Origin: an uncultured Opitutaceae bacterium
GTDB lineage: Bacteria > Verrucomicrobiota > Verrucomicrobiia > Opitutales > Opitutaceae
Reading direction: 5' to 3'
DNA length: 34,238 nt
NCBI GenBank assembly: GCA_903891325.1
Contig: CAITEC010000069.1
Span: forward strand, 1-34,238
The position numbers were made by a program, and so were the translations under genes. Shown in pieces: positions 15,995-23,347 of the stretch. Each line of letters opens with the position of its first letter. The first letter of the stretch is position 1. The notes below the pieces were generated by a model. That model did not search any database and was not told the origin of the DNA. It saw nothing but the letters and a program-made list of their open reading frames with translations.

Positions 15995-16546
15995 TCAGAC
16001 CATCTCCCGGTAGACGTCCGGGTGCGGCCGCGCGATCACCACCGCGTTCACGAGCATTCCCGCCTCCGCGACCACCGCGCGGCCCGCGTTGATCGCGGAC
16101 TGGACGGAGGCGACGTCGCCGGTGACCGTGAAGAACGCCTTCCCGCCCATCGCCATCGCCAGGCGGACCTCGAGCAGCCGGACGTTGGCATTCTTCGCCG
16201 CGGCGTCGGCCGCGCGCAGCAGCGTCGCCACGTTGAAGGACTCCAGGACGCCGATTGCGCCCTCCGGCGGGGCCACCCCGGTGCGGCCGATCGCGACCAG
16301 CACGTCGGGATGGACCTGGGTGATGACAAACGAGTCGATCAGGCATCCCTCCGCGACCGCGCGGCCGGCCGCGACCGCGCCGGCGACGTCGGCGGCGTCC
16401 CCCGCCACGACGACCATGTACTTACCCGAGCAGATCGAGCGCGACAGGTGGAGCCGCACGTCCGCGGCCTTGAGCATCGTGTCGGCCACGAGGAAGCCGG
16501 CCGCGATGCTCGAGAGTTCGATCAGTCCGATGGATTTTTCATTCAT
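15995..16546 (-). CDS. pduT: BMC-T shell protein, PduT-like with Fe-S cysteine
   Basis: The protein has 183 residues with two BMC domains in tandem (about residues 5-90 and 95-180), the layout of trimeric BMC-T shell proteins. It aligns closely with PduT: IGLIELSSIAAGF at the start and SRSICSGKYMVVV, with C39 at the place of the PduT pore cysteine that holds a [4Fe-4S] cluster at the centre of the trimer. It ends in ARPHPDVYREMV, like PduT. By family knowledge it would carry electrons across the shell. It lies directly after the PduS-like gene (14 bases), its known partner in other compartments. Whether the cluster is formed here is inference. Confidence 0.9.
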   Translation of the reverse strand: MNEKSIGLIELSSIAAGFLVADTMLKAADVRLHLSRSICSGKYMVVVAGDAADVAGAVAAGRAVAEGCLIDSFVITQVHPDVLVAIGRTGVAPPEGAIGVLESFNVATLLRAADAAAKNANVRLLEVRLAMAMGGKAFFTVTGDVASVQSAINAGRAVVAEAGMLVNAVVIARPHPDVYREMV

Positions 16547-16560
16547 GGCGGGTCGGGCGT

Positions 16561-17877
16561 TCAGGCGGGGTCCAGGATGAGATGCTGATCGGCGACCTCC
16601 GCGACGATCGCCGCAACGGGTGCGTGGAGGGCCGAGCCCAGCTCCTTGCCGATAACGTCCGCCAAAAGCTGCCCGGCGGCCACCCGGTCGCCCCGCCGCA
16701 CCGCCGGCCGCGCCGCAACGCCGGCCCCCTGCCGCAGGGCCAGGACCAGCCGGCGGGGGGGAATCGCGCGCGCCTGCAGGGGCGCGTCGTGCTCGTACTG
16801 CCCGATCGAAAGCCGCTTCACGAGGGCCTTGATGGGGACCCGCCTGCCGTCCCGCATCGGGTGGGGCTTCACGGTCATCGGGCCGGACCAGGCGAGCCCG
16901 GCGGACCGCATCGCCGCCTTCGACTGGTCGCATGCCTCCTTTGGGAAGAGATCCTCCGGGCAGGCAAAAAGCGTGCAAAGGCCGCACGAGCAGCAGAGGG
17001 CCGCCCACTCGTTCCAGTGCTCCGCGCCGGTTGCGGTGAAGGCGAGCGAGCGCATCACTTGGTGCGGCTCGACCGCGTAGCCGAGCAGGAAGCGCGGGCA
17101 GTACTCCGTGCAGTAGCGGCACTGGTCGCAGGCCGACTTGCCGATCGCGGCCTGCACGGGCGCGGGGGTCAGCTTCCGGGCGATGACGCGGTGATCGCGC
17201 GGCAGGACGATCGCCCCGCCCGTCGTCTTGGTCACGGGCCTGTCGAGGTCGTCCGTCGTCTGACCCATCAGCATGCCCCCGACGCAAAGCACGGGGTCGG
17301 CGACCGTCGCCCCGCCCGCGGCGGTGATGCAGTCCCGCAGGCTCGTGCCGAGCGGAACCCTCAGCGTCACCGGCCCGGCCACGGCGCCGGCGATCGTGAG
17401 GGTCTTGTGCGTGACCGGCTGCCCGTCGGCGGCCCGCGCGACATTGGCGAAAGTCTCGACGTTGCAGACGACGACCCCGACGGCCAGGGGGATCCCGCCC
17501 GGCGGGATCAGCCGGCCGGTCACCTCGTGGACCAGGTCGTACTCGTCGCCGGCCGGATAGTAGTCGCCGAGGAGCCTGACCCGGACCGCGGTTCCGGAGG
17601 CGGCCGCCCGGACCGCCTCCACCGCATCGGCGTTCTTGGCCTTGATGCCGACGAAGCCGTCCCGGGCCCCGACCTCCTCCATGGCCAGGAGAATCCCGCG
17701 GACGACGAGCGCGGCCTCGTGCTCCATCACCGCGGCGTCCTTGTGGAGCAGCGGTTCGCACTCCGCCCCGTTGGCTATCACCGTATCGGCGGCCGCAGCC
17801 AGCTTCACATGCGTCGGAAAACCGCCGCCACCCGCGCCGACCACGCCGGCCTGCCGCACGCATTCAACGAGATTCAT
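16561..17877 (-). CDS. pduS: PduS/RnfC-like flavo-iron-sulfur NADH oxidoreductase
   Basis: The protein has 438 residues, the length of PduS. The N-terminus carries the Gly-rich nucleotide/FMN loop GVVGAGGGGFPTHVKL (residues 11-26) and NGAECEPLLHKD, both RnfC/Nqo1-type. Two [4Fe-4S] motifs follow: C250-C253-C256-C260 and C295-C298-C301-C306. The C-terminus is a biotinyl-like barrel region. PduS in the propanediol compartment oxidises NADH and passes electrons through Fe-S centres, and it binds PduT. It diverges from pduL with a 149-base shared promoter region and forms a two-gene operon with the PduT-like gene. In PVM compartments this pair is not part of the minimal set, so its presence hints at an extra NADH outlet. 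Confidence 0.9.
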   Translation of the reverse strand: MNLVECVRQAGVVGAGGGGFPTHVKLAAAADTVIANGAECEPLLHKDAAVMEHEAALVVRGILLAMEEVGARDGFVGIKAKNADAVEAVRAAASGTAVRVRLLGDYYPAGDEYDLVHEVTGRLIPPGGIPLAVGVVVCNVETFANVARAADGQPVTHKTLTIAGAVAGPVTLRVPLGTSLRDCITAAGGATVADPVLCVGGMLMGQTTDDLDRPVTKTTGGAIVLPRDHRVIARKLTPAPVQAAIGKSACDQCRYCTEYCPRFLLGYAVEPHQVMRSLAFTATGAEHWNEWAALCCSCGLCTLFACPEDLFPKEACDQSKAAMRSAGLAWSGPMTVKPHPMRDGRRVPIKALVKRLSIGQYEHDAPLQARAIPPRRLVLALRQGAGVAARPAVRRGDRVAAGQLLADVIGKELGSALHAPVAAIVAEVADQHLILDPA

Positions 17878-18026
17878 GGGGTCCGTGAGGCACTGCTATG
17901 CGATCGTCCGCGGCCGCTGCCAAACGAAAACCCCCCAATCGCAATTAATGCGCATCCTCCAACAATTTCCAGTAAGGCGGGGGGGTCGAAAGAGGATAGG
18001 GTGGCCGGCGTTCGTCCGTTCCCAGG
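17878..18026. promoter_or_regulatory. Divergent promoter region of the BMC locus
   Basis: The 149 bases between the PduS-like and pduL starts must hold promoters for both arms of the locus. An AT-richer patch (about 17935-17970) stands out. C-runs and G-runs (about 17928-17935 and 17978-17984) could pair. I see no clear operator or sigma-70 box, and no regulator gene is in the window. Confidence 0.4.
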
Positions 18027-18701
18027 ATGCAAGTCCAACCCACACATCAGCGCGCCGAGGTGGAGCACCTCGTCCGTCGCGCCCTCTACGCCCGGCTCGG
18101 CCGGCCCGCCCCGCGCTTCGTCCTCGCGCCGCATCCCCTGGTCGTCAACGCCTCCGCCCGCCACTGCCACCTGACCCCGAAGGCCGTTGAGACGCTGTTC
18201 GGAGCGGGGCACGCGCTGACCCCCGCCAAGTGGCTCTACCAGCGCGGCCAGTTCGCCGCGGAGGAGACCGTGACCCTGATCGGGCCCCGCAGCCGGGTGA
18301 TCTCCAACCTGAGGATCCTCGGGCCCTGCCGGGAGCTGAACCAGGTCGAGCTCGCGACGACCGACGCGATTGCGCTTGGTTTCGACATCCCGCTGCGGCT
18401 CTCCGGCAACATCAAGGGGACGCCGGGTTGCATGCTCATGGGCCCCGAGGGCTTCCTCGAGCTGCCCGAGGGCGTGATCCGCGCGGCGCCGCACGCCCAC
18501 CTTGCGCCCGAGGACGCGGAATTTTACGGCGTGCGCAACGGCGACTTCCTCCGGCTTCGGATCGGGGGGGACTGCAGCGTGACATTTGAGCGGGTCCTCG
18601 CCCGCGTCCACCCCGATTTCAAGCTCGAAGTGCATCTCGACACAGACGAGGCGAACGCCTGTCGGCTCGGCGCAGGTGTGCCCGCCGAGCTGGTCGCCTG
18701 A
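18027..18701 (+). CDS. pduL: PduL phosphotransacylase
   Basis: The protein has 224 residues. PduL converts acyl-CoA plus phosphate into acyl phosphate and CoA inside the compartment. The two repeated zinc-binding blocks are seen: NASARHCHLT (H46, H48) and RAAPHAHLAPEDAE (H156, H158), plus the C-terminal LEVHLDTDEANAC block (H203). The N-terminal 25 residues (about 9-24, EVEHLVRRALYARLG) form an amphipathic helix before a linker, the usual encapsulation peptide. The next gene is a BMC-H shell gene 49 bases later. In this operon the CoA released here would be reused by the aldehyde dehydrogenase, and the acyl phosphate would feed the kinase. Confidence 0.94.
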   Translation: MQVQPTHQRAEVEHLVRRALYARLGRPAPRFVLAPHPLVVNASARHCHLTPKAVETLFGAGHALTPAKWLYQRGQFAAEETVTLIGPRSRVISNLRILGPCRELNQVELATTDAIALGFDIPLRLSGNIKGTPGCMLMGPEGFLELPEGVIRAAPHAHLAPEDAEFYGVRNGDFLRLRIGGDCSVTFERVLARVHPDFKLEVHLDTDEANACRLGAGVPAELVA

Positions 18702-18750
18702 CCCCTTCCCGGATCCCTTAACCCAGAAATTCCAAACCCCCGATTCCACC

Positions 18751-19023
18751 ATGAGCGACTCCATTGGCCTAATTGAAACCCGCGGCTACGTCGGCACGAT
18801 CGAGGCGAGCGACGCAATGGTGAAAGCCGCCAGCGTCACGCTCGTGAAGACCGTGCAGATCGGCGGCGGCTATGTCGCCGTCGTCGTCAAGGGCGACGTC
18901 GGTTCCGTCAACGCGGCCGTCCAGGCCGGCGCCGAGGCCGCCAAGCGCGTCGGCGAGCTGGTCTGCTCGCACGTGATACCCCGGCCCCACGACACCCTGC
19001 TCCGGCAGCTCGGCCTCTCCTGA
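18751..19023 (+). CDS. BMC-H hexameric shell protein 1
   Basis: The protein has 90 residues and a single BMC domain: SIGLIETRGYVGTIEASDAMVKAA at the start and HVIPRPHD near the end, the usual BMC-H landmarks. The pore loop reads IGGG (G38-G40), so the hexamer pore would be lined by glycine. Such proteins tile the shell facets and let small polar metabolites pass. It is followed after 45 bases by a second BMC-H gene. The two differ mainly in the pore loop and the C-terminal tail. Confidence 0.95.
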   Translation: MSDSIGLIETRGYVGTIEASDAMVKAASVTLVKTVQIGGGYVAVVVKGDVGSVNAAVQAGAEAAKRVGELVCSHVIPRPHDTLLRQLGLS

Positions 19024-19068
19024 GCGCCCGGTCCCGCACCCATCCCCAATCCTCAACCCACTCCCACC

Positions 19069-19359
19069 ATGGCACAACAGGCTTTAGGAATGATTGAAAC
19101 CAAGGGCTTTTGCGCGCTCGTCGAGGCATCCGACGCGGCGCTGAAGGCCGCGAACGTCACGATGACCGGCTACGAGACGATCGGCAGCGGCTATGTCTCG
19201 GCGTTCTTCCGCGGCGACGTCGCCGCGGTCAAGGCCGCGATCGAGGCCGGAGCCGAGGCCGCAAAGCGGATCGGCGAGGTCGTCAGCGTGCAGGTGATCC
19301 CCCGCCCGCACGACGATCTGGCCGGTCTCGGCAAGTGGATCGCCGCCGGGGGCGCCTGA
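19069..19359 (+). CDS. BMC-H hexameric shell protein 2
   Basis: The protein has 96 residues with one BMC domain ([24 protein letters not shown], then [11 protein letters not shown]). The pore loop is IGSG (G39-S40-G41), the form most often seen in shell hexamers such as PduA-like proteins, where the Ser side chain faces the pore. The short C-terminal tail ([10 protein letters not shown]) differs from the first copy. It lies between the first BMC-H gene and the kinase gene, in one transcript. Confidence 0.95.
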   Translation: MAQQALGMIETKGFCALVEASDAALKAANVTMTGYETIGSGYVSAFFRGDVAAVKAAIEAGAEAAKRIGEVVSVQVIPRPHDDLAGLGKWIAAGGA

Positions 19360-19385
19360 CACCCCGCGGCCAACCCTGGCGGGCC

Positions 19386-20579
19386 ATGAACATCCTCGTC
19401 GCAAACCTCGGGTCGACCTCCTTCAAGTACCGGCTTTACCGCTTTGAGGGCGGGTCCGAGACCCTGGTCGCCCGGGGGAGCCTCGAGCGCATCACCGACT
19501 ACGACGCGGCGGTCGACCGCTGCGTCGAGACGCTTCTGGCCGGCGGGCACCTCACCACGGCCGCCGACCTCCACGGGATCGGCTTCAAGGCGGTGCACGG
19601 GGGCGAGCTCACCGGCTGCGTGGCGGCGGACACCGCGGTCGAGGCCGCGCTGCGGGCCAACGCCGACCTGGCGCCCGCGCACAACCCCGTCTACGCCGAG
19701 GGCATCCGCCGCTTCCGGCGCAAGTTTCCCGGGGTTCCGCTCGTCGCGGTCTTCGAGACCGCGTTCTACCAGTGGGTGTCCGACTACACCCGCCGCTACG
19801 CCGTGCCCGCCGCGTGGCACGAGGCCGGGGTGCGGCGCTTCGGATTCCACGGGGCCAGCCACAAGTACGTCGCCGAGCGCTCGGCCGCGCTGCTCGGCCG
19901 GCCCGACATCGCGGCGATCACGCGCCACCTCTACCAGTCCGGGCCGCAGGTCGTGCCGGGGGCCCCCCTGCGGGTCATCTCCTGCCACCTGGGCGGGTCC
20001 AGCTCGGTCACCGGGATCAGCGACGGGGTCGCGATCGGAAACAGCATGGGGCTCAGCGCCCAGTCGGGCCTGCCGCAGAACAACCGCGTGGGCGACCTCG
20101 ACGCCTCCGCGATCCCCTTCATCCGCAGGCGCCTGAACCTCACCCTCGACGAGATCGAGCGCCAGCTCTCCCAGGAAAGCGGGCTGCTCGGGCTCTCCGG
20201 GGTGGGCAATGACCTGCGCGAGATCCGCGCGGCCGCTCTCGCCGGCGACCGCCGCGCCGAGCTCACGATCGACGTGCTGATCCATCAGATCCGCCACTGG
20301 ATCGGGGCCTTCTGGTTCGAGCTGGGCGGCTGTGAGGCACTCGTGTTCACCGGCGGCATCGGCGAGAACAATCCCTGGCTGCGCGAGATGGTCTGCGCGG
20401 GCCTCTGGGAGATGGGCCTGATCATGGACCCGGACCGCAACGCCGCCCAGCACCTCGAGGAGGACCTCTCCTCGGACGAGTCCCGCACCCGGATCCTCGT
20501 GATTCCCGCCAACGAGGAGCTCGTGGTCGCGCGGGAGACCCACCATCACCTCGCAGCCCTGTCCCCCGCCGCCCGCTGA
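19386..20579 (+). CDS. ackA: Acetate-kinase-family kinase of the BMC operon
   Basis: The protein has 397 residues from the ATG at 19386, the length of acetate kinase. N7, S10, S12 and K14 in [10 protein letters not shown]155 in FHGASH and R234 in NNRVGDLD fit the family, as does [11 protein letters not shown] near the end. Some key positions differ. The substrate-binding HRVVHGG reads FKAVHGG (Arg replaced by K68), FDTAFH reads FETAFY (catalytic Asp replaced by E124), and CHLGNG reads CHLGGS. It should make ATP from an acyl phosphate supplied by PduL. In a deoxysugar compartment this would be lactyl or propionyl phosphate, so altered substrate residues are plausible. It stands between shell genes with only 26-40 bases on each side. 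Confidence 0.9.
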   Translation: MNILVANLGSTSFKYRLYRFEGGSETLVARGSLERITDYDAAVDRCVETLLAGGHLTTAADLHGIGFKAVHGGELTGCVAADTAVEAALRANADLAPAHNPVYAEGIRRFRRKFPGVPLVAVFETAFYQWVSDYTRRYAVPAAWHEAGVRRFGFHGASHKYVAERSAALLGRPDIAAITRHLYQSGPQVVPGAPLRVISCHLGGSSSVTGISDGVAIGNSMGLSAQSGLPQNNRVGDLDASAIPFIRRRLNLTLDEIERQLSQESGLLGLSGVGNDLREIRAAALAGDRRAELTIDVLIHQIRHWIGAFWFELGGCEALVFTGGIGENNPWLREMVCAGLWEMGLIMDPDRNAAQHLEEDLSSDESRTRILVIPANEELVVARETHHHLAALSPAAR

Positions 20580-20619
20580 GCCCCTTCAATCCGCAATCCA
20601 AACCCCGACTTCAACTCCC

Positions 20620-20919
20620 ATGTCAAAAGCACTCGGTCTTCTCGAAACCCGCGGCCTTACCGCCCTAATCACCGGCGCCGACGCGATGCTCAAGGCCGCC
20701 AACGTCCAGCTCGCCGGCCCCGTCAAGCAGGTCGGCAATGCGCTCGTGACCGCCGTCGTGTTCGGCGATGTCGCCGCCGTGAAGGCGGCGACCGACGCCG
20801 GGGCGCAGGCCGCCCGGGCCGTCGGCGAGGTCGTCTCGGTGCAGGTGATCCCCCACCCGCACGACGAGATCGCCGCCATCCTGCCCCGCTTCCCGGCCCC
20901 GGCGGCCGCAAAGAAATAA
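20620..20919 (+). CDS. BMC-H hexameric shell protein 3
   Basis: The protein has 99 residues with one BMC domain ([24 protein letters not shown], then [11 protein letters not shown]). The pore loop is VGNA (G39-N40-A41), unlike the IGGG and IGSG of the other two, so its pore should differ in size and polarity. The C-terminus is a Pro/Ala tail ending in Lys-Lys. It lies between the kinase gene and the first BMC-P gene (12 bases). Confidence 0.95.
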   Translation: MSKALGLLETRGLTALITGADAMLKAANVQLAGPVKQVGNALVTAVVFGDVAAVKAATDAGAQAARAVGEVVSVQVIPHPHDEIAAILPRFPAPAAAKK

Positions 20920-20931
20920 CCCCCCACGGCC

Positions 20932-21246
20932 ATGTTCCTCGCCCGTGTCATCGGCTCGGTCGTGGCGACCAAGAAGGAGCCCGCCATGACCGGCCAAAAG
21001 CTCCTCCTCCTGCGGCCGCTCGTCGTCGACGAGGCGGCTCCCGGCCAGTTCCGGCCCGGGGTGAACACGATCGTCGCCGTTGACTCGCTCGGGGCCGGCG
21101 TGGACGAGGTCGTCCTCTTCTGCCAGGGAAGCTCCGCCCGCCAGGCCGCGGGCATGAAGGCGCTCACCGTGGATGCGGTCGTCATCGGGATCGTCGACAC
21201 CGTGGACGTCCTCAACCGGAAGATCTACCCGCCCGCGGCGGGCTAA
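20932..21246 (+). CDS. BMC-P pentameric vertex protein 1 (EutN/CcmL-like)
   Basis: The protein has 104 residues of the EutN/CcmL family: MFLARVIGSVVATKKEPAMTGQKLLLL, then VAVDSLGAGVDEVVLFCQGSSAR with the conserved Gly-Ala-Gly turn, and VVIGIVDTVDV. Pentamers of this kind close the corners of the icosahedral shell. It matches the classic form best of the three BMC-P genes here. It ends 5 bases before the aldehyde dehydrogenase start. Confidence 0.95.
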   Translation: MFLARVIGSVVATKKEPAMTGQKLLLLRPLVVDEAAPGQFRPGVNTIVAVDSLGAGVDEVVLFCQGSSARQAAGMKALTVDAVVIGIVDTVDVLNRKIYPPAAG

Positions 21247-21251
21247 ATCCG

Positions 21252-22739
21252 ATGCCCGCTCCCATCCAGCTCGACGAAACCACCCTTCGCGCCGTCGTGG
21301 ACGACGTCCTGCGCGGCATCGGCCGCGCGGGCCCGGCGCCCGCTCCCGGGCCCTCCCCGGCTCCGCCCCCCCCGCGCACGCGCGCCTCCCCGGCCGCGCC
21401 GGCCGATGGGAGGGATGGCGTTTTCGCCGACGCGGGCGCCGCCTGCGAGGCCGCGCAGCGGGCCTACCTGCAGCTCCGCGACCGCGGGATGGCCGGCCGG
21501 GCCCGGGTCGTGGAGATCGTGAAGTCGCTCTGCGAGTCCAACGCGGCCGCCTGGGGCCGGATCGAGTTCGAGGAGACAAGGATCGGGCGGCTGGAGCACA
21601 AGGTCGAGAAGCTGCAGATCGTCAAGCTGGTCCCCGGGATCGAGTGGCTCCGCCCCTACGGGATGTCCGGCGACCACGGGATCACGCTCGAGGAGCAGAC
21701 GCCCTTCGGGGTAATCGCGGCGATCACGCCGGTCACCCACTCCATCCCCACCCTCGCGGGGAACGTCGTGTCGATGGTCGCCGCCGGGAACGCGGTCGTC
21801 TTCAACCCCCATCCCGGCGGGGCGAAGTGCGCGGCGCTCGCCGTCCGCGCGTTCAACGAGGCGATCCGGGCGGCGCTGGGGATCGAGAACCTCGTGTGCA
21901 CGATCGCCGAGCCGACCCTTCAGTCCTTCGAGGCCCTCTGCCGCCACGAGCGGGTGCCCCTGCTCTGCGTCACCGGCGGGCCCGCGGTCGTGGCCGCCGC
22001 CATGAAGTCAGGCAAGCGCGCCATCTGCGCGGGACCGGGGAACCCCCCGGTCGTGGTCGACGGCACCGGCAACATCGCGAAGGCCGCCGCCGACGTGATC
22101 AAGGGTTCAGCCTACGACAACAACCTTCTTTGCATCGGCGAGAAGCAGGTCTTCGTCCTGGAGCAGTTCGCGGAGCGCTTCATGAACGAGCTGGCCACGG
22201 CGGGCGCGGCCAAGCTCACCGGGCAGCAGCTCGCGCGGCTCACCGCCGCGGCGTTCACGACGGGCAAGGATGCGGGCGGGTGCTCGCACCCGGTGCTGAA
22301 CCGGGCGCTGGTCGGGGCCGACGCCGCCGTCCTGGCCCGCCATGCGGGCGCAAGCGTGCCCGCGGAGACGCCGCTGCTCTTCGCCGAGACGGACGCCGGG
22401 CACCCGTTCGTGACCGAGGAGCAGATGATGCCGATGCTGCCGGTTGTCCGGGTGAAGAACTTCGACGAGGCCGTGGCCGGGGCGGTGGCGAGCGAGCACG
22501 GGTACAAGCACTCCGCCATCCTGCACTCGCTCAACGTGGACCGGATGACCCAGATGGCCCGGGCCCTCGACACCACGCTCTTCGTCAAGAACGGCCCGAG
22601 CACCGCCGGGCTCGGGCTGGGCGGGGAGGGGTATCTCAACTACTCGATCGCCACGACCACCGGCGAGGGGATCTGCACCCCCCGGACGTTCACGCGGACG
22701 CGCCGCTGCGTGATGGTCGACAACCTGAGGATCTACTGA
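21252..22739 (+). CDS. CoA-acylating aldehyde dehydrogenase of the compartment
   Basis: The protein has 495 residues. Residues about 6-24 (QLDETTLRAVVDDVLRGIG) form an amphipathic helix, followed by a Pro/Ala-rich linker to about residue 52: the layout of an encapsulation peptide. The catalytic domain is of the PduP/EutE type, with C294 as the nucleophile in NNLLCIGEKQ. It should oxidise an aldehyde with NAD and CoA to acyl-CoA. In characterised PVM compartments the substrate is lactaldehyde from fucose or rhamnose breakdown. NADH formed here must be reoxidised; no alcohol dehydrogenase is encoded in the operon, while a PduS-like oxidoreductase is. It sits between vertex protein genes with gaps of 5 and 6 bases. 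Confidence 0.93.
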   Translation: MPAPIQLDETTLRAVVDDVLRGIGRAGPAPAPGPSPAPPPPRTRASPAAPADGRDGVFADAGAACEAAQRAYLQLRDRGMAGRARVVEIVKSLCESNAAAWGRIEFEETRIGRLEHKVEKLQIVKLVPGIEWLRPYGMSGDHGITLEEQTPFGVIAAITPVTHSIPTLAGNVVSMVAAGNAVVFNPHPGGAKCAALAVRAFNEAIRAALGIENLVCTIAEPTLQSFEALCRHERVPLLCVTGGPAVVAAAMKSGKRAICAGPGNPPVVVDGTGNIAKAAADVIKGSAYDNNLLCIGEKQVFVLEQFAERFMNELATAGAAKLTGQQLARLTAAAFTTGKDAGGCSHPVLNRALVGADAAVLARHAGASVPAETPLLFAETDAGHPFVTEEQMMPMLPVVRVKNFDEAVAGAVASEHGYKHSAILHSLNVDRMTQMARALDTTLFVKNGPSTAGLGLGGEGYLNYSIATTTGEGICTPRTFTRTRRCVMVDNLRIY

Positions 22740-22745
22740 ACGGCC

Positions 22746-23009
22746 ATGCAACTCGCTCGCATCGACGGGGTGATCATCGCGACGGCCTGCCATCCGAGCA
22801 TGGGCCGCTACCGCACGGTCATCTGCCAGCCCCTCGACGAGGCGGGGCGGGACGAGGGCGTCCCGGTCCTCGCGGTGGACCCCCACGGGGCCGCGCTCCA
22901 CAGCCGGGTGGTCTACACGACCGACGGCTCGGCGACCCGCGAGCTCGTCGGGGACCCCCATTCCCCGCTCCGCAACATGGTGTGCGCGGTGGTCGATCCC
23001 CCCATCTGA
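22746..23009 (+). CDS. BMC-P pentameric vertex protein 2 (short form)
   Basis: The protein has 87 residues. It belongs to the EutN/CcmL group by its start (MQLARIDGVIIATACHPSM) and length, but it is the most divergent of the three. The strand that usually holds GAG reads VDPHGAALHSRVVYTTDG, and the end is VCAVVDPPI. PVM loci usually encode three BMC-P paralogues, and this matches the odd short member. A special vertex or a different oligomer is possible. Confidence 0.88.
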   Translation: MQLARIDGVIIATACHPSMGRYRTVICQPLDEAGRDEGVPVLAVDPHGAALHSRVVYTTDGSATRELVGDPHSPLRNMVCAVVDPPI

Positions 23010-23023
23010 ACCGCCGCCCCGCC

Positions 23024-23335
23024 ATGCGACTCGGCCATGTCATCGGGAAAGTCACTCTGAACGCGACGGAGCAGGCGTTGCGCGGCGGCCGCTTCCTGCT
23101 CGTCCAGCCCTTCGGCAAGCCGCAGTTCGGCGGGGCCGGCATGAACCCGCTCGCCAAGGGCGCGACCGTTGTCGTCTACGACGAGCTGGGCGCGGGCCTG
23201 GGCCAGACCGTCGGGTTCACCGAGGGCGCGGAGGCCGCGATGCCGTTTTCCAGGCCCACCCCGGTCGACGCCTACGCCGCGGCGATCGTGGAGCGGGTCT
23301 TCTATCATCCCCCTGGGCCTAACCCCCGGGCCTGA
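23024..23335 (+). CDS. BMC-P pentameric vertex protein 3
   Basis: The protein has 103 residues from the ATG at 23024: MRLGHVIGKVTLNATEQALRG, LLVQPFGK, then TVVVYDELGAGLGQTVGFTEGAEAA with the GAG turn, and VDAYAAAIVERV. It is a full EutN/CcmL-type protein with an extra short insertion (GKPQFGGAGMNPLAKG) relative to copy 1. It precedes the aldolase gene by 12 bases. Confidence 0.93.
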   Translation: MRLGHVIGKVTLNATEQALRGGRFLLVQPFGKPQFGGAGMNPLAKGATVVVYDELGAGLGQTVGFTEGAEAAMPFSRPTPVDAYAAAIVERVFYHPPGPNPRA

Positions 23336-23347
23336 CCCCATTTTACC

